The notes: generated by a model not told the origin, from the sequence alone. Positions 1-10,351 are shown, counted from the stretch's first letter. The stretch: 64,000 nucleotides of DNA from Pseudomonas sp. J452 (GCF_024666525.1 NZ_CP088294.1:434001-498000); one strand, 5' to 3'. Numbers and translations are program-made.

Positions 1-386
1 ATGGCGATGGCTATATCGAAGTGCGCCTGGCCAGCGGCCGTGGCGGCCACTACCTGCTGGACGGCAAGATCAACGGGCAGACCCTGACCTTCCTCCTCGA
101 CACCGGCGCCAGTGCCGTGGCGATTCCCGCCGAGCTGGCTGCCCGCTTGCAGCTGGAGCCCGGTACACCGGTGCAGATTCGCACCGCCAATGGCACGGTG
201 ACCGGCTCGCGCACGCGCCTGGCCTCGCTGCAACTGGGCGATATCCAGCTGCACGATGTGGCCGCGCTGATTACCCCCGGCATGGACGGCGACGAGGTGC
301 TGCTCGGCATGAGCGCCCTCAAGCAACTCGAGTTTACTCAAAAGGGCGGCACCCTGGTGCTGCGCCAATCGACTTCACTGAAATGA
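1..386 (+). CDS. retropepsin-like aspartic protease, 3' part only
   Basis: The reading frame is already open at the left edge (first full codon at base 3), so the N-terminus lies outside the window. The visible 127 residues carry the aspartic protease signature LLDTGAS and, towards the C-terminus, a hydrophobic-hydrophobic-Gly motif (VLLGMSAL). This is the single-domain clan AA fold of the TIGR02281-like periplasmic proteases, which act as homodimers. No substrate is known to me. It ends 13 bases before parC, in the same direction. A second protein of this type lies at 14870-15520. The fold assignment is good; whether it is catalytically active is not shown. Confidence 0.8.
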   Translation, partial: GDGYIEVRLASGRGGHYLLDGKINGQTLTFLLDTGASAVAIPAELAARLQLEPGTPVQIRTANGTVTGSRTRLASLQLGDIQLHDVAALITPGMDGDEVLLGMSALKQLEFTQKGGTLVLRQSTSLK

Positions 387-399
387 CCCTGAGGCACGC

Positions 400-2661
400 A
401 TGAGCGACTCCCTCGATTTGAGCCTGGAAGGCGTGGAACGACGTTCCCTCGCCGATTTCACCGAGCAGGCTTATCTCAACTACTCCATGTACGTGATCAT
501 GGACCGCGCCCTGCCGCACATCGGCGATGGCCTGAAGCCCGTGCAACGACGCATCGTCTATGCCATGAGCGAGCTGGGCCTGGACGCCGATTCCAAGCAC
601 AAGAAATCGGCGCGTACCGTCGGTGACGTGCTCGGCAAGTTCCACCCGCACGGCGACAGCGCCTGCTACGAGGCCATGGTGCTGATGGCCCAGCCGTTCA
701 GCTACCGCTACACGCTGGTCGACGGCCAGGGCAACTGGGGTGCGCCGGACGATCCGAAGTCCTTCGCCGCCATGCGCTACACCGAGGCGCGCCTGTCGCG
801 CTACTCGGAAGTGCTGCTGACCGAACTAGGCCAGGGCACCGTCGACTGGGTGCCGAACTTCGACGGCACCCTCGACGAACCGGCCACCCTGCCGGCGCGC
901 CTGCCGAACATCCTGCTCAACGGCACCACCGGCATCGCCGTGGGCATGGCCACCGACGTGCCGCCGCACAACCTGCGTGAAGTCGCCGCCGCCTGCGTGC
1001 GCCTGCTCGACGAGCCGAGCGCCACGGTCGAGCAGCTGTGCGAACACATCCTCGGCCCGGACTTCCCCACCGAGGCGGAAGTCATCACCCCGCGCAGCGA
1101 CCTGCTGAAGATCTACGAAACCGGCAAGGGCTCGGTGCGCATGCGCGCCGTGTACCGCGTCGAGGACGGCGACATCGTGGTCACCGCCCTGCCGCACCAG
1201 GTTTCCGGCGCCAAGGTGCTGGAGCAGATCGCCGCGCAGATGCAGGCCAAGAAGCTGCCGATGGTCGCCGACCTGCGCGACGAGTCGGACCACGAGCACC
1301 CGTGCCGCATCGTCATCATCCCGCGCTCCAACCGGGTGGATGCCGACGAGCTGATGCAGCACCTGTTCGCCACCACCGAGCTGGAGTCCAGCTACCGGGT
1401 CAACACCAACGTCATCGGCCTCGACGGCAAGCCGTCGGTGAAAGACCTGCGCACCCTGCTCACCGAGTGGCTGGTGTATCGCGTCGGCACCGTGCGCCGG
1501 CGCCTGCAGTTCCGCCTGGACAAGGTCGAGAAGCGCCTGCACCTGTTGGAAGGTTTGCTCACCGCCTTCCTCAACCTGGATGAAGTGATCCACATCATCC
1601 GCACCGAGGATTCGCCCAAGCCGGTGCTGATGGAGCGCTTCGGTCTCACCGAGATCCAGGCCGACTACATCCTCGACACCCGCCTGCGTCAGCTGGCGCG
1701 TCTCGAGGAAATGAAGATCCGTGGCGAGCAGGACGAGCTGGCCAAGGAACGCGCCAAACTGCTGGCCCTGCTCGGCAGCGAGACCAAGCTGAAGAAGCTG
1801 GTGCGCCAGGAAATCCTCGACGACGCCGAGAAGTACGGTGATGACCGTCGCTCGCCGATCGTCGCCCGCGCCGAAGCCAAGGCCCTCAGCGAAAACGAGC
1901 TGATGCCGACCGAACCGGTCACCGTGGTGCTCTCGGAAAAAGGCTGGGTGCGCTGCGCCAAAGGCCACGACATCGACGCCACCGGCCTGTCGTACAAGGC
2001 CGGCGACGGCTTCAAGACCGCCGCGCCGGGCCGTTCCAACCAGTTCGCCGTATTTATCGACAACACCGGGCGCAGCTACTCGCTGCCGGCGCACTCGCTG
2101 CCCTCCGCACGTGGCCAGGGCGAGCCGCTCACCGGCCGCCTGCAACCGCCACCGGGCGCCACCTTCGAGTGCGTGCTGCTACCGGACGACAACGCCCTGT
2201 ACGTGATCGCCTCCGACGCCGGCTACGGCTTCGTGGTCAAGGGCGAGGACCTGCAGGCCAAGAACAAGGCCGGCAAGACCCTGCTGACCCTGCCCAACGG
2301 CGCACTGGTCGTGCCGCCCAAGCCGCTGGCCAACCGCGAGGAAGACTGGCTGGCGGCGGTGACCACCGAAGGCCGCTTACTGCTGTTCAAGGTCGCCGAC
2401 CTGCCGCAACTGGGCAAAGGCAAGGGCAACAAGATCATCGGCATCCCCGGTGAGCGCGTGGCCAGCCGCGAGGAATACCTCACCGACCTGGCCGTGCTGC
2501 CCAACGGTGCCACCCTGGTATTGCAGGCTGGTAAGCGTACCCTGTCGCTCAAGCCGGACGATCTGGAGCACTACAAGGGCGAGCGCGGCCGGCGCGGCAA
2601 CAAGCTGCCACGCGGCTTCCAGCGGGTCGACGCGCTGCTGGTCGAGGTACCCAACAGCTAA
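400..2661 (+). CDS. parC: DNA topoisomerase IV subunit A
   Basis: ParC pairs with ParE to decatenate daughter chromosomes. The 753-residue length fits Pseudomonas ParC. The N-terminal breakage-reunion domain has the catalytic tyrosine in [11 protein letters not shown] (Tyr127) and the quinolone-resistance region [10 protein letters not shown], where Ser87 and Glu91 are the wild-type (sensitive) residues in P. aeruginosa numbering. The C-terminal part (about 500-753) has the repeats of the beta-pinwheel DNA-wrapping domain and is much shorter than in GyrA, which favours ParC. The ATG follows a TGAGG ribosome site. parE is not in the window. Confidence 0.98.
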   Translation: MSDSLDLSLEGVERRSLADFTEQAYLNYSMYVIMDRALPHIGDGLKPVQRRIVYAMSELGLDADSKHKKSARTVGDVLGKFHPHGDSACYEAMVLMAQPFSYRYTLVDGQGNWGAPDDPKSFAAMRYTEARLSRYSEVLLTELGQGTVDWVPNFDGTLDEPATLPARLPNILLNGTTGIAVGMATDVPPHNLREVAAACVRLLDEPSATVEQLCEHILGPDFPTEAEVITPRSDLLKIYETGKGSVRMRAVYRVEDGDIVVTALPHQVSGAKVLEQIAAQMQAKKLPMVADLRDESDHEHPCRIVIIPRSNRVDADELMQHLFATTELESSYRVNTNVIGLDGKPSVKDLRTLLTEWLVYRVGTVRRRLQFRLDKVEKRLHLLEGLLTAFLNLDEVIHIIRTEDSPKPVLMERFGLTEIQADYILDTRLRQLARLEEMKIRGEQDELAKERAKLLALLGSETKLKKLVRQEILDDAEKYGDDRRSPIVARAEAKALSENELMPTEPVTVVLSEKGWVRCAKGHDIDATGLSYKAGDGFKTAAPGRSNQFAVFIDNTGRSYSLPAHSLPSARGQGEPLTGRLQPPPGATFECVLLPDDNALYVIASDAGYGFVVKGEDLQAKNKAGKTLLTLPNGALVVPPKPLANREEDWLAAVTTEGRLLLFKVADLPQLGKGKGNKIIGIPGERVASREEYLTDLAVLPNGATLVLQAGKRTLSLKPDDLEHYKGERGRRGNKLPRGFQRVDALLVEVPNS

Positions 2662-2709
2662 AAGCCTGTTTGCGATATTTCCGCCAGGCCATGGCCGGGA
2701 CGTGAGCCG

Positions 2710-2768
2710 GTAGCCCGGACTTCAGTCCGGGGCACGTCAACCGGCTCCCGGACTGAAGTCCGGGCTAC
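2710..2768. repeat. palindromic intergenic repeat, family A
   Basis: Two inverted arms starting GTAGCCCGGACT and ending AGTCCGGGCTAC are separated by about 15 bases. The element fills most of the parC-permease gap. Other copies or relatives are at 8296-8333, 24001-24025 and 45737-45790. It could form a strong hairpin in RNA from either strand; no T-tract follows, so it is not a typical terminator. Confidence 0.85.
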
Positions 2769-2819
2769 ATCGCTGCCACTCAAAAGACCGTAAACAGGTT
2801 CTCTAAGAGGATCGAAGAC

Positions 2820-3944
2820 ATGGACGCCGCCACAGCCGAGCTGCGCTGGCAGGAGGACCCGCAGGGCCAGACGCACTTGTGCGTCAGCGGCCAGTGGACC
2901 CTGCACGCGCACAAGCCGGACCTGCAGGCGGTGTTCGATGCCTATTCGGCCGTAGGCGCCGAGCTGCCCGTGCGGGTCGCGGTCAGCGCCTGGGACAGCA
3001 GCCTGCTGGCCCTGCTGCGCCGCGTGCAGCGCCTGGCTGAGGAGCGTCAGCTCAGCCTGCACTGGCTGGAGCTGCCCGATGGCGTGGAACGCCTGCTGCA
3101 GATGGGCAGCGCCCACCCGATCAAGGCCGCCGCCAAAACCAGCGCCAGCGGCAATCCCCTGACCCGCATGGGCCAGGGTTTTCTCGACCTGCTGACCACC
3201 CTGGGCAACAGCTGCACCTTCCTCGGCGAAGTCTGCCTGGCTCTGCTGCGCCTGCTGCAGGGCCGCTCGCGCCTGCGCGCCGGCGATTTCTGGCTGGCCC
3301 TGCAGCAATGCGGCCCCGGTGCCTTGCCGATTGTCGCGCTGATCGCCAGCCTGGTCGGGCTGATCCTCGCCTTCGTCGGCGCAGCGCAGTTGGAGGCCTT
3401 CGGCGCCCAGCTGTACATCGCCAACATGGTGGCCATCGGCATGACCCGCGAGATGGGTGCACTGATGACCGCGGTGATCATGGCCGGGCGCACCGGCGCG
3501 GCCTACGCCGCCGAACTGGGCAGCATGCAGGCCAACGAGGAGATCGATGCCCTGAAGACCTTCGGCTTCCCGCCGCTGGACTTCCTGGTGCTGCCGCGCC
3601 TGCTGGCGCTGCTGGTGGCCATGCCGCTGCTGTGCGTGTTCGCCGACGTCCTCGGCATCCTCGGCGGCTTCATCATCGGTGCCGGGCTGTTCGACATCTC
3701 CGCCACCCAGTACCTCAACCAGAGCCTGGAGATGCTCAGCCTCACCGACTTCCTGCTCGGCATCTTCAAGAGCCTGGTGTTCGCCGTGCTAATCGGCCTG
3801 ATCGGCTGTCATTACGGCCTGGCCAGCGGACGCAACGCCCAGGCCGTGGGCCAGGCCACCACCCGCGCGGTGGTCAGCATCATCGTCGCCCTGGTGGTCA
3901 GCGATGCGCTGATCACGCTGATCTGCACCCAGTTGGGGATCTGA
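2820..3944 (+). CDS. MlaE-family ABC permease with N-terminal STAS domain
   Basis: Inner-membrane permease of an MCE-type lipid transporter. Residues 1 to about 95 resemble an MlaB-like STAS domain; the rest is the MlaE permease fold, with several hydrophobic helices and the family segments AIGMTREMGALMTAVIMAGR and ELGSMQANEEIDALKTFGF. In the classical Mla system MlaB and MlaE are separate proteins; here both parts are on one 374-residue chain. An AGAGGA ribosome site precedes the ATG. It is followed after one base by the ATPase gene and heads a four-gene operon. Probable cargo is phospholipid or another hydrophobic molecule, inferred from the family. Confidence 0.92.
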   Translation: MDAATAELRWQEDPQGQTHLCVSGQWTLHAHKPDLQAVFDAYSAVGAELPVRVAVSAWDSSLLALLRRVQRLAEERQLSLHWLELPDGVERLLQMGSAHPIKAAAKTSASGNPLTRMGQGFLDLLTTLGNSCTFLGEVCLALLRLLQGRSRLRAGDFWLALQQCGPGALPIVALIASLVGLILAFVGAAQLEAFGAQLYIANMVAIGMTREMGALMTAVIMAGRTGAAYAAELGSMQANEEIDALKTFGFPPLDFLVLPRLLALLVAMPLLCVFADVLGILGGFIIGAGLFDISATQYLNQSLEMLSLTDFLLGIFKSLVFAVLIGLIGCHYGLASGRNAQAVGQATTRAVVSIIVALVVSDALITLICTQLGI

Positions 3945-3945
3945 C

Positions 3946-4716
3946 ATGAGCGAGCCCGTGCTGATCGTCGAACAGCTGGACGCCGGCTACGGCACGCGAG
4001 TGATCCAGCACGACCTCAACTTCAGCATCCAGCCTGGCGAAGTGTTCGTCATCATGGGCGGCAGCGGCTGCGGCAAGAGCACCGTGCTGCGCCACCTGAT
4101 CGGCCTTCAGGCACCGCTCGCCGGGCGCGTGCTGTTCCACGGCGAGGACTTCTGGGCGCAGGACGAGGCGCGCCGCGCCGAGCTGCTGCAGCACTTCGGC
4201 GTGCTCTACCAGAACAGCGCGCTGTGGGGCTCGATGACCCTGCGCGAGAACATCTGCCTGCCGTTGGAAACCTACCGCCCCAACCTCGGCCGCGCCGAGC
4301 TGGATGAGCTGGCCGCGCTCAAGCTCAACCTGGTCGGCCTCGGTGGCTGCGACGAGCTGTACCCGGCCGAACTGTCCGGCGGCATGCGCAAACGCGCGGC
4401 GCTGGCCCGCGCCCTGGCCCTCGATCCGCAGGTGCTGTTCTTCGACGAACCCTCGGCCGGCCTCGACCCGATCAGCTCCAAGGCCCTCGATGAACTGATC
4501 CTGCAGCTGCGCGACAGCCTCGGCTCCAGTATCGTGCTGGTCACCCACGAGCTGCCGAGCATCTTCGCGGTGGCCGACACCTGCCTGTTCCTCGACGGCC
4601 AGAGCGGCACCCAGATCGCCCTCGGCGCCCCGCGTGAACTGCTGGCCAACGGCCCGCAGACAGTACAACGCTTCCTCGGACGCAACGGCACATTCCTCAA
4701 GGCGGAGGACGCATGA
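3946..4716 (+). CDS. MlaF-like ABC transporter ATPase
   Basis: Cytoplasmic ATPase partner of the upstream permease. Walker A GGSGCGKST (about residues 39-47), Q-loop LYQNSALWGS, signature LSGGMRKRAALARA, and Walker B VLFFDEPSAGLDP are all present; the length of 256 residues is normal. The signature form with GGMRKR and the Q-loop Asn-Ser-Ala are typical of ATPases that work with MlaE and MCE proteins. The gene starts one base after the permease stop and overlaps the MCE gene by four bases (ATGA), so the three are translationally coupled. Confidence 0.94.
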   Translation: MSEPVLIVEQLDAGYGTRVIQHDLNFSIQPGEVFVIMGGSGCGKSTVLRHLIGLQAPLAGRVLFHGEDFWAQDEARRAELLQHFGVLYQNSALWGSMTLRENICLPLETYRPNLGRAELDELAALKLNLVGLGGCDELYPAELSGGMRKRAALARALALDPQVLFFDEPSAGLDPISSKALDELILQLRDSLGSSIVLVTHELPSIFAVADTCLFLDGQSGTQIALGAPRELLANGPQTVQRFLGRNGTFLKAEDA

Positions 4717-5663
4717 GCGAAACACGCAAACCCTTTCTGATCGGCAGCTTCCTGCTCGGCGGCCTGGTGCTGCTGGTGGCCGGCGCTCTGCTGCTGTCGC
4801 GGGACAGCTGGTTCAGCAAGCCCAACGAGTACGTGGTGTATTTCACCGGCGCCCTCGACGGCCTGGATGTCGGCGCCGACGTGACCTACCGCGGCGTGAA
4901 GATCGGCAGCGTGCGCGAGATCCGCCTGTCCTATGACCGCAAGCTCAAGGACGTGGTGATGCCGGTGATCATCCAGGTCGACCCGAAGAAAGCCGCCAGC
5001 CAGCGCGGTTTCGACCAGGTGGTCGAGCAGCTGATCAAGCGCGGCCTGCGCGCCCAGCTGCAGACCCCCAGCCTGCTGACCGGCAAGGCCATCGTTGCGC
5101 TGGACATGTTCCCCGAGCAGGCCGGCTACGTGTTCAGCCCCAGCGATGTCGACCTGCCCAGCATCCCCAGCGTGCCCTCGCGCATCGACCAGGCCGCCAA
5201 TCTGCTGCAGGACCTGGCCAGAAGCCTGAGCGAAGTACCGCTGGGCGAGCTGATCGAGTCGGCTAACCGCACCCTGCAGGCGATCGAGAAGCTGAGCAGC
5301 TCCGATGACCTGCACCAGGGCCTGAGCAGCCTGTCCGCCACCCTGGCCAACCTCGACCGCCTGAGCCAGCGCCTGGAGCAGCAACTGCCCGGCCTGCTCG
5401 ACTCGGCGCAGCGCAGCAGCGGCGAACTCAACGCCACCCTGGTGGAAATCCGCCAGGCCGCTGCCAGCACCCGGCAGACCCTGGAACAGGCCAACGGCTT
5501 GCTGCTCGATGGCCGCCAGAGCATCGGTCCGCAATCGACCCTGCAATACGAACTCGGCAACACCCTGCAGGAGCTCAGCCGGGCCAGCAAGGCCCTGCAA
5601 CGCACGGCCGAGACACTGGAACAGCAACCGCAATCGCTGATCTTCGGGAAACCCCAGCCATGA
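4713..5663 (+). CDS. MCE (MlaD-like) lipid-transport protein
   Basis: Periplasmic, inner-membrane-anchored MCE protein that would collect or hand over lipid for the ABC complex. An N-terminal helix (about residues 11-30, IGSFLLGGLVLLVAGALLL) is followed by one MCE domain (about 38-120; the segment GLDVGADVTYRGVKIG is diagnostic). The C-terminal half is a long Gln/Leu/Ser-rich helical region that may form a coiled coil, as in single-domain MlaD proteins that make hexameric rings. It overlaps both neighbours by four bases. The arrangement permease-ATPase-MCE-lipoprotein resembles, from memory, P. aeruginosa PA3211-PA3214. Confidence 0.92.
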   Translation: MSETRKPFLIGSFLLGGLVLLVAGALLLSRDSWFSKPNEYVVYFTGALDGLDVGADVTYRGVKIGSVREIRLSYDRKLKDVVMPVIIQVDPKKAASQRGFDQVVEQLIKRGLRAQLQTPSLLTGKAIVALDMFPEQAGYVFSPSDVDLPSIPSVPSRIDQAANLLQDLARSLSEVPLGELIESANRTLQAIEKLSSSDDLHQGLSSLSATLANLDRLSQRLEQQLPGLLDSAQRSSGELNATLVEIRQAAASTRQTLEQANGLLLDGRQSIGPQSTLQYELGNTLQELSRASKALQRTAETLEQQPQSLIFGKPQP

Positions 5664-6262
5664 GCCAACGCCTGCTGCCTTTCGTCCTCCTGCTGCTCGG
5701 CGCCTGCAGCAGCGCGCCACCCCAGCAGTTCTACCAGTTGCAGGGCAGCGCCACGCCGCCCACGCAGGGTGTCGATGGCCCGGCCGTGCTGCTCGGCCCG
5801 CTGCAGCTGGCCGACTACCTGCAACGGGAAAGCCTGATGCAGCGCCACAGCCTTCAGCGTCTCGACATCAGCGCCAGCGGCCGCTGGGCCGGCAGCCTGC
5901 AGAACGATATCGGTCAGCTGCTGCTCGCTACCCTGGCCAACGATCTGCAGAGCAGCCGCCTGGCACTCTATCCGGATCGCATCGGTTTCCCGGCGCAGGC
6001 GCAGATCATCCTGCATATCAGCCGCCTCGATTCAGGGCCGCAGCAGCCGGCGGTGCTGGAAGCTCGCTGGCGCCTGCTGGATGCCCGCGGCGAACAGCGC
6101 GCCAGCGACCTGCTGCACCTGCAGCAGGCCCACGACGGCAGCCTGGACGGCCAGGTGGCCGCACAGGGCCAGTTGGTCGAACAGCTCGGCCAGCAATTGG
6201 CCAAAGCCGTGCGCGCCCTGCCGGCAGCGCTGCTCGGCAACCCCGCTGCAGCGGCCCGCTGA
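5660..6262 (+). CDS. ABC-type transport auxiliary lipoprotein (PqiC/DUF330-like)
   Basis: Predicted outer-membrane lipoprotein partner of the MCE transporter. The lipobox LLGAC places the lipidated Cys at residue 16, after a short Leu-rich signal. The body (about 40-195) matches the ABC_trans_aux fold, with the segments ADYLQRESLMQR, GRWAGSLQNDI and LHISRLDSGPQ. In PqiC-like proteins this part is thought to dock the MCE needle at the outer membrane. It overlaps the MCE gene by four bases and ends the operon proper. A clear paralogue follows at 6377. Confidence 0.88.
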   Translation: MSQRLLPFVLLLLGACSSAPPQQFYQLQGSATPPTQGVDGPAVLLGPLQLADYLQRESLMQRHSLQRLDISASGRWAGSLQNDIGQLLLATLANDLQSSRLALYPDRIGFPAQAQIILHISRLDSGPQQPAVLEARWRLLDARGEQRASDLLHLQQAHDGSLDGQVAAQGQLVEQLGQQLAKAVRALPAALLGNPAAAAR

Positions 6263-6376
6263 GCAGCGCAGGCTGGAGTCCGGCGGCGCTTTGACGGATG
6301 ATACGCGGCCGCAGGCAAACCCCTGCCCGCTCGCGTATGACTGCCGGCCGCCACCCGCGGCCCCCTGGGTGAAAAG

Positions 6377-7078
6377 ATGACCGTGTTGCGCCTCCCCTTT
6401 GTTCTCCTGCTGACCGGCCTGCTCGGCCTGGCCGGCTGTACGGCGCATCAACCTATCCCGCTGTACCAGCTGGATGGCGGCAACCCTGGCGTACCGCAAC
6501 AGACTCAGGGCCTGGCCGTGCTGCTCGGGCCGGTATCGATCGCCGACTACCTGCAGCGCGAAGCCTTCCTCCAGCGCCAGGCCGACGGCAGCCTGGTGCC
6601 CGCCGACGATGCGCGCTGGGCCGGCAGCCTGGCCGCCGATATTGACCAGCTCCTGCTGCGCCAACTGGCCGCCCGACTGGACAGCCAGCGCCTGGTGCTG
6701 GCCCCGAGCAATCCCGGTTTCAGCCCCGATGTGCAGGTGCTGCTGAGCATCAGCCGCCTGGATTCCGGCCCGCAGCACCCGGCCGTGCTGGAGGCCCAGT
6801 GGCGTCTGCTCGACCGCAGCGGCCAACTGCGCGACAGCCGCCTGCTGCGCCTGGAACAGGCCCACGCCGGTAGCCCGGCCGAGCAGGTACGGGCGCAGAG
6901 CCTGCTGCTGCAGCAACTGGTCGAGCAACTGGCCGGCGCCATCGAACCGCTGCGCAACCAGCCCACGGCGCAAAGCAAACCGGCACCAACGCCGCCAGCG
7001 CCGGTCAAACCCAAGCAGCAGCCGAAGATCCCCATGGTCGGCCCGACCCGCAGCAACACGGAAGTGCTGCGCTTCTGA
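6377..7078 (+). CDS. second PqiC-like auxiliary lipoprotein (tandem paralogue)
   Basis: Paralogue of the preceding gene: the lipobox LAGC gives Cys21, and the blocks IADYLQREAFLQR, ARWAGSLAADI, SISRLDSGPQHPAVLEAQWRLLD and LEQAHAGSPAEQV align along the whole body at roughly half identity. It differs in having a Pro/Lys/Gln-rich tail of about 40 residues (residues 195-233), absent from the first copy, which could span periplasm or touch peptidoglycan. It sits 114 bases after the first copy, in the same direction, so it may have its own promoter or be read through. Role inferred: alternative or additional outer-membrane docking unit. Confidence 0.85.
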   Translation: MTVLRLPFVLLLTGLLGLAGCTAHQPIPLYQLDGGNPGVPQQTQGLAVLLGPVSIADYLQREAFLQRQADGSLVPADDARWAGSLAADIDQLLLRQLAARLDSQRLVLAPSNPGFSPDVQVLLSISRLDSGPQHPAVLEAQWRLLDRSGQLRDSRLLRLEQAHAGSPAEQVRAQSLLLQQLVEQLAGAIEPLRNQPTAQSKPAPTPPAPVKPKQQPKIPMVGPTRSNTEVLRF

Positions 7079-7156
7079 GCCACCGATTTACCCAAGCTGT
7101 GCGGCTCTGCCTTTGCTAGTGTCGCGCCCGTTATAGAGCCTACGAGAACGTTAGCC

Positions 7157-7399
7157 ATGGCCCGCAAGAAAGCCGCCGTCGATTTCGAACAATCCCTCGC
7201 CGACCTGCAGCAGTTGGTCGAGCGCCTGGAAGGTGGCGAACTGTCGCTGGAAGACTCGCTGACCGCCTTCGAACAAGGTATCGGCCTGACTCGCGACTGC
7301 CAGGCCGCCCTGGCCCAGGCCGAGCAGAAGGTACAGATCCTCCTGGAACGCGACGGCCAATTGGAGGAAGCCCCCTTCGACGCGGACGACCAGGCATGA
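7157..7399 (+). CDS. xseB: exodeoxyribonuclease VII small subunit
   Basis: XseB binds the large subunit XseA in exonuclease VII, which degrades single-stranded DNA. At 80 residues it has the usual size, with the family pattern [20 protein letters not shown] and [14 protein letters not shown] forming a helical hairpin. It overlaps ispA by four bases (ATGA), and xseB-ispA-dxs is a conserved gammaproteobacterial gene order. A possible -10 hexamer TATAGA lies about 20 bases upstream (7132-7137), without a convincing -35. Confidence 0.95.
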   Translation: MARKKAAVDFEQSLADLQQLVERLEGGELSLEDSLTAFEQGIGLTRDCQAALAQAEQKVQILLERDGQLEEAPFDADDQA

Positions 7400-8283
7400 T
7401 CGCGACCTACCAGCAGCGCTGCCAGACCCGCGTCGACGCGGCCCTGGAAAGCCTTTTCGATGCCCCGCGCAGTGAACTGGCACGGCTCTACCAGGCCATG
7501 CGTTACAGCGTGGAGGGCGGTGGCAAGCGGGTACGCCCGCTATTGGTGTATGCCGCCTGCGAAGCCTTGGACGGCGATCTCGACCGCGCCGATGGCGCCG
7601 CCTGTGCGGTGGAGCTGATCCACGCCTACTCGCTGGTGCACGACGACCTGCCGGCGATGGACGACGACGACCTGCGCCGCGGCCAGCCGACCACCCACAT
7701 CGCCTTCGATGAAGCCTGCGCGATTCTCGCCGGCGATGGCCTGCAGAGCCTGGCCTTCGAAGTGCTGGCCGACCCGCGCCGTAACCCGGCGGACGCCAAC
7801 CTGCGCCTGTCCATGGTGCTCGGCCTGGCGCGCGCCGCCGGCCCGGCCGGGATGGTCGGTGGTCAGGCCATCGACCTCGGCTCGGTCGGCCAGCGACTCG
7901 ACCAGGCGGCCCTGGAAGTCATGCACCGGCACAAGACCGGCGCACTGATCGAAGCCAGCGTGCAGCTCGGCGCCCTGGCCAGCGGCAAGGCCGACGAAGC
8001 GGTGCTGCGCTCGCTACAGGCTTACGCCCGCGCCATCGGCCTGGCGTTCCAGGTGCAGGACGACATCCTCGACGTGGAAAGCGATACCGCTACCCTGGGC
8101 AAGACCCAGGGCAAGGACGAAGCCAACCACAAGCCGACCTACCCGGCCCTGCTCGGCCTCGACGCCGCCAAGGCCTACGCCCTGGAACTGCGCGACCAGG
8201 CCCTGCACGCCCTGCGCCCGTTCGGCAGCAGCGCCGAGCCGCTGCGCGCGCTGGCCCGCTATATCGTCGAACGCCGCAGCTAA
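7396..8283 (+). CDS. ispA: (2E,6E)-farnesyl diphosphate synthase
   Basis: Condenses DMAPP and IPP to geranyl and then farnesyl diphosphate, the precursor of undecaprenyl phosphate and quinone side chains. Both Asp-rich motifs are seen: [10 protein letters not shown] (FARM, about residues 82-91) and DDILD (SARM). GGKRVRPLL and [10 protein letters not shown] are further family blocks. The length of 295 residues is normal for bacterial IspA. It overlaps xseB by four bases, and dxs, the first enzyme of the same pathway, follows after a gap holding a palindromic repeat. Confidence 0.97.
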   Translation: MIATYQQRCQTRVDAALESLFDAPRSELARLYQAMRYSVEGGGKRVRPLLVYAACEALDGDLDRADGAACAVELIHAYSLVHDDLPAMDDDDLRRGQPTTHIAFDEACAILAGDGLQSLAFEVLADPRRNPADANLRLSMVLGLARAAGPAGMVGGQAIDLGSVGQRLDQAALEVMHRHKTGALIEASVQLGALASGKADEAVLRSLQAYARAIGLAFQVQDDILDVESDTATLGKTQGKDEANHKPTYPALLGLDAAKAYALELRDQALHALRPFGSSAEPLRALARYIVERRS

Positions 8284-8295
8284 GCCACTTAACCC

Positions 8296-8333
8296 TAGCC
8301 CGGACAACATTCCCTGGATTGCATCCGGGCTAC
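8296..8333. repeat. palindromic intergenic repeat, family A variant
   Basis: Arms TAGCCCGGA and TCCGGGCTAC flank a degenerate centre (ttccctggattgc). It lies between ispA and dxs and is a shorter relative of the elements at 2710 and 24001. Confidence 0.7.
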
Positions 8334-8421
8334 CGATTGCGCCGGTCGAACCTTGTTTGGGCAGTTCCCGGCGCTTCGGGTAAACTGCCGCATCTTTTGT
8401 ACGCCTATAACGATCAGCCTG

Positions 8422-10314
8422 ATGCCCACGACTTTCCACGAGATCCCCCGCGAGCGCCCTGCCACGCCCCTGCTCGACCGCGCCGAGACGCCGGTCGGCC
8501 TGCGCCGCCTGGCCGAGAGCGAGCTGGAAACCCTCGCCGACGAGCTGCGCCAGTACCTGCTGTACAGCGTGGGCCAGACCGGCGGGCACTTCGGCGCCGG
8601 CCTCGGCGTAATCGAGCTGACCATCGCCCTGCACTACATCTTCGACACCCCGGACGACCGCCTGGTGTGGGACGTCGGCCACCAGGCCTACCCGCACAAG
8701 ATCCTCACCGGGCGCCGCGAGCGCATGGCTAGCCTGCGCCAGAAGGACGGCCTGGCAGCCTTCCCGCGCCGCAGCGAGAGCGAGTACGACACCTTCGGCG
8801 TCGGCCACTCCAGCACCAGCATCAGTGCGGCATTGGGCATGGCCATCGCGGCCAAGCTGCAGAACAGCCGGCGCAAATCGGTGGCCGTGATCGGCGACGG
8901 CGCGCTGACCGCCGGCATGGCTTTCGAGGCGCTTAACCACGCCTCAGACGTCAAAGCCAACATGCTGGTGATCCTCAACGACAACGACATGTCGATCTCG
9001 AAGAACGTCGGCGGCCTATCCAACTACCTGGCCAAGATCATCTCCAGCCGCACCTATTCGAGCATGCGCGAAGGCAGCAAGAAGATCCTCTCGCGCCTGC
9101 CCGGCGCCTGGGAGATCGCGCGCAAGGTCGAAGAGCACGCCAAGGGCATGCTGGTGCCCGGCACCCTGTTCGAGGAGCTGGGCTGGAACTATGTCGGCCC
9201 GATCGACGGCCACGACCTGCCCACACTCATCGCGACGCTGCGCAATATGCGCGACCTGGACGGCCCGCAGTTCCTCCATGTGGTGACCAAGAAGGGCAAG
9301 GGCTTCGCCCCGGCCGAGGTCGACCCGATCGGCTACCACGCGATCACCAAGCTGGAGCCGATCAAGGCTCCGGTTGTCGAAGCCAAGAAGCCGAGCGGGC
9401 CGAAATACTCCAGTGTGTTCGGCCAGTGGCTGTGCGACATGGCAGCGGCAGACCCGCGCCTGGTCGGCATCACCCCGGCAATGAAGGAAGGCTCCGACCT
9501 GGTGGCCTTCGCCGAGCGCTTCCCCGAGCGCTACTTCGACGTGGCCATCGCCGAGCAGCATGCGGTGACCCTGGCCGCCGGCATGGCCTGCGACGGCGTC
9601 AAGCCGGTGGTGGCGATCTACTCGACCTTCCTCCAGCGCGCCTACGACCAGCTGATTCATGACGTGGCCGTGCAGCACCTCGACGTGCTGTTCGCCATCG
9701 ACCGCGCCGGCCTGGTCGGCGAAGACGGCCCGACCCACGCCGGCAGCTTCGACATCTCCTACCTGCGCTGCATCCCCGGCATGCTGGTGATGACGCCGAG
9801 CGACGAGAACGAACTGCGCCAGATGCTCACCACCGGCTACCACTTCGATGGTCCGGCGGCGGTGCGTTACCCGCGCGGTAGCGGGCCGAACACGCCGATC
9901 GACCCGGCGCTTGAGCCGCTGGCAATCGGCAAGGGCCTGGTGCGTCGGCGCGGGCAGAAAACCGCGCTGCTGGTATTCGGCGTGCAACTGGCCGAAGCGC
10001 TCAAGGTCGGCGAGACGCTGGACGCCACGGTGGTCGACATGCGCTTCGTCAAACCGCTGGACGAAGCCCTGGTGCGCGAACTGGCGGCCAGCCATGAACT
10101 GCTGGTGACCATCGAGGAGAACGCCATCATGGGTGGCGCAGGCTCGGCGGTCAGCGAATTCCTCGCCCAGCAAGGCCTGCTCAAGCCCGTGCTGCACCTG
10201 GGTCTGCCAGACAGCTACGTGGAGCACGCCAAGCCGGCGCAGATGCTCGCCGAATGCGGCTTGGACGAAGCCGGCATCGAAGCGGCCGTGCGCGCCCGCC
10301 TGGCCCAGCTCTAA
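8422..10314 (+). CDS. dxs: 1-deoxy-D-xylulose-5-phosphate synthase
   Basis: TPP-dependent first enzyme of the MEP pathway, joining pyruvate and glyceraldehyde 3-phosphate. The TPP motif [18 protein letters not shown] ... NDND, the catalytic-region block [15 protein letters not shown] and [21 protein letters not shown] are present. The frame stays open further upstream, but I take ATG 8422 ([20 protein letters not shown]) because known Pseudomonas Dxs proteins begin with that sequence; this gives 630 residues. The same enzyme also feeds thiamine and pyridoxal synthesis. Confidence 0.97.
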   Translation: MPTTFHEIPRERPATPLLDRAETPVGLRRLAESELETLADELRQYLLYSVGQTGGHFGAGLGVIELTIALHYIFDTPDDRLVWDVGHQAYPHKILTGRRERMASLRQKDGLAAFPRRSESEYDTFGVGHSSTSISAALGMAIAAKLQNSRRKSVAVIGDGALTAGMAFEALNHASDVKANMLVILNDNDMSISKNVGGLSNYLAKIISSRTYSSMREGSKKILSRLPGAWEIARKVEEHAKGMLVPGTLFEELGWNYVGPIDGHDLPTLIATLRNMRDLDGPQFLHVVTKKGKGFAPAEVDPIGYHAITKLEPIKAPVVEAKKPSGPKYSSVFGQWLCDMAAADPRLVGITPAMKEGSDLVAFAERFPERYFDVAIAEQHAVTLAAGMACDGVKPVVAIYSTFLQRAYDQLIHDVAVQHLDVLFAIDRAGLVGEDGPTHAGSFDISYLRCIPGMLVMTPSDENELRQMLTTGYHFDGPAAVRYPRGSGPNTPIDPALEPLAIGKGLVRRRGQKTALLVFGVQLAEALKVGETLDATVVDMRFVKPLDEALVRELAASHELLVTIEENAIMGGAGSAVSEFLAQQGLLKPVLHLGLPDSYVEHAKPAQMLAECGLDEAGIEAAVRARLAQL

Positions 10315-10351
10315 GCACAGGGCCGGCGAGCGGGTTTCACCCGCCCGACTC

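Noticed and set aside
2710..2768. A rho-independent terminator after parC
   Set aside because: The hairpin is strong but no T-tract follows on either strand, and the same sequence recurs in unrelated gaps; it is a repeat element.
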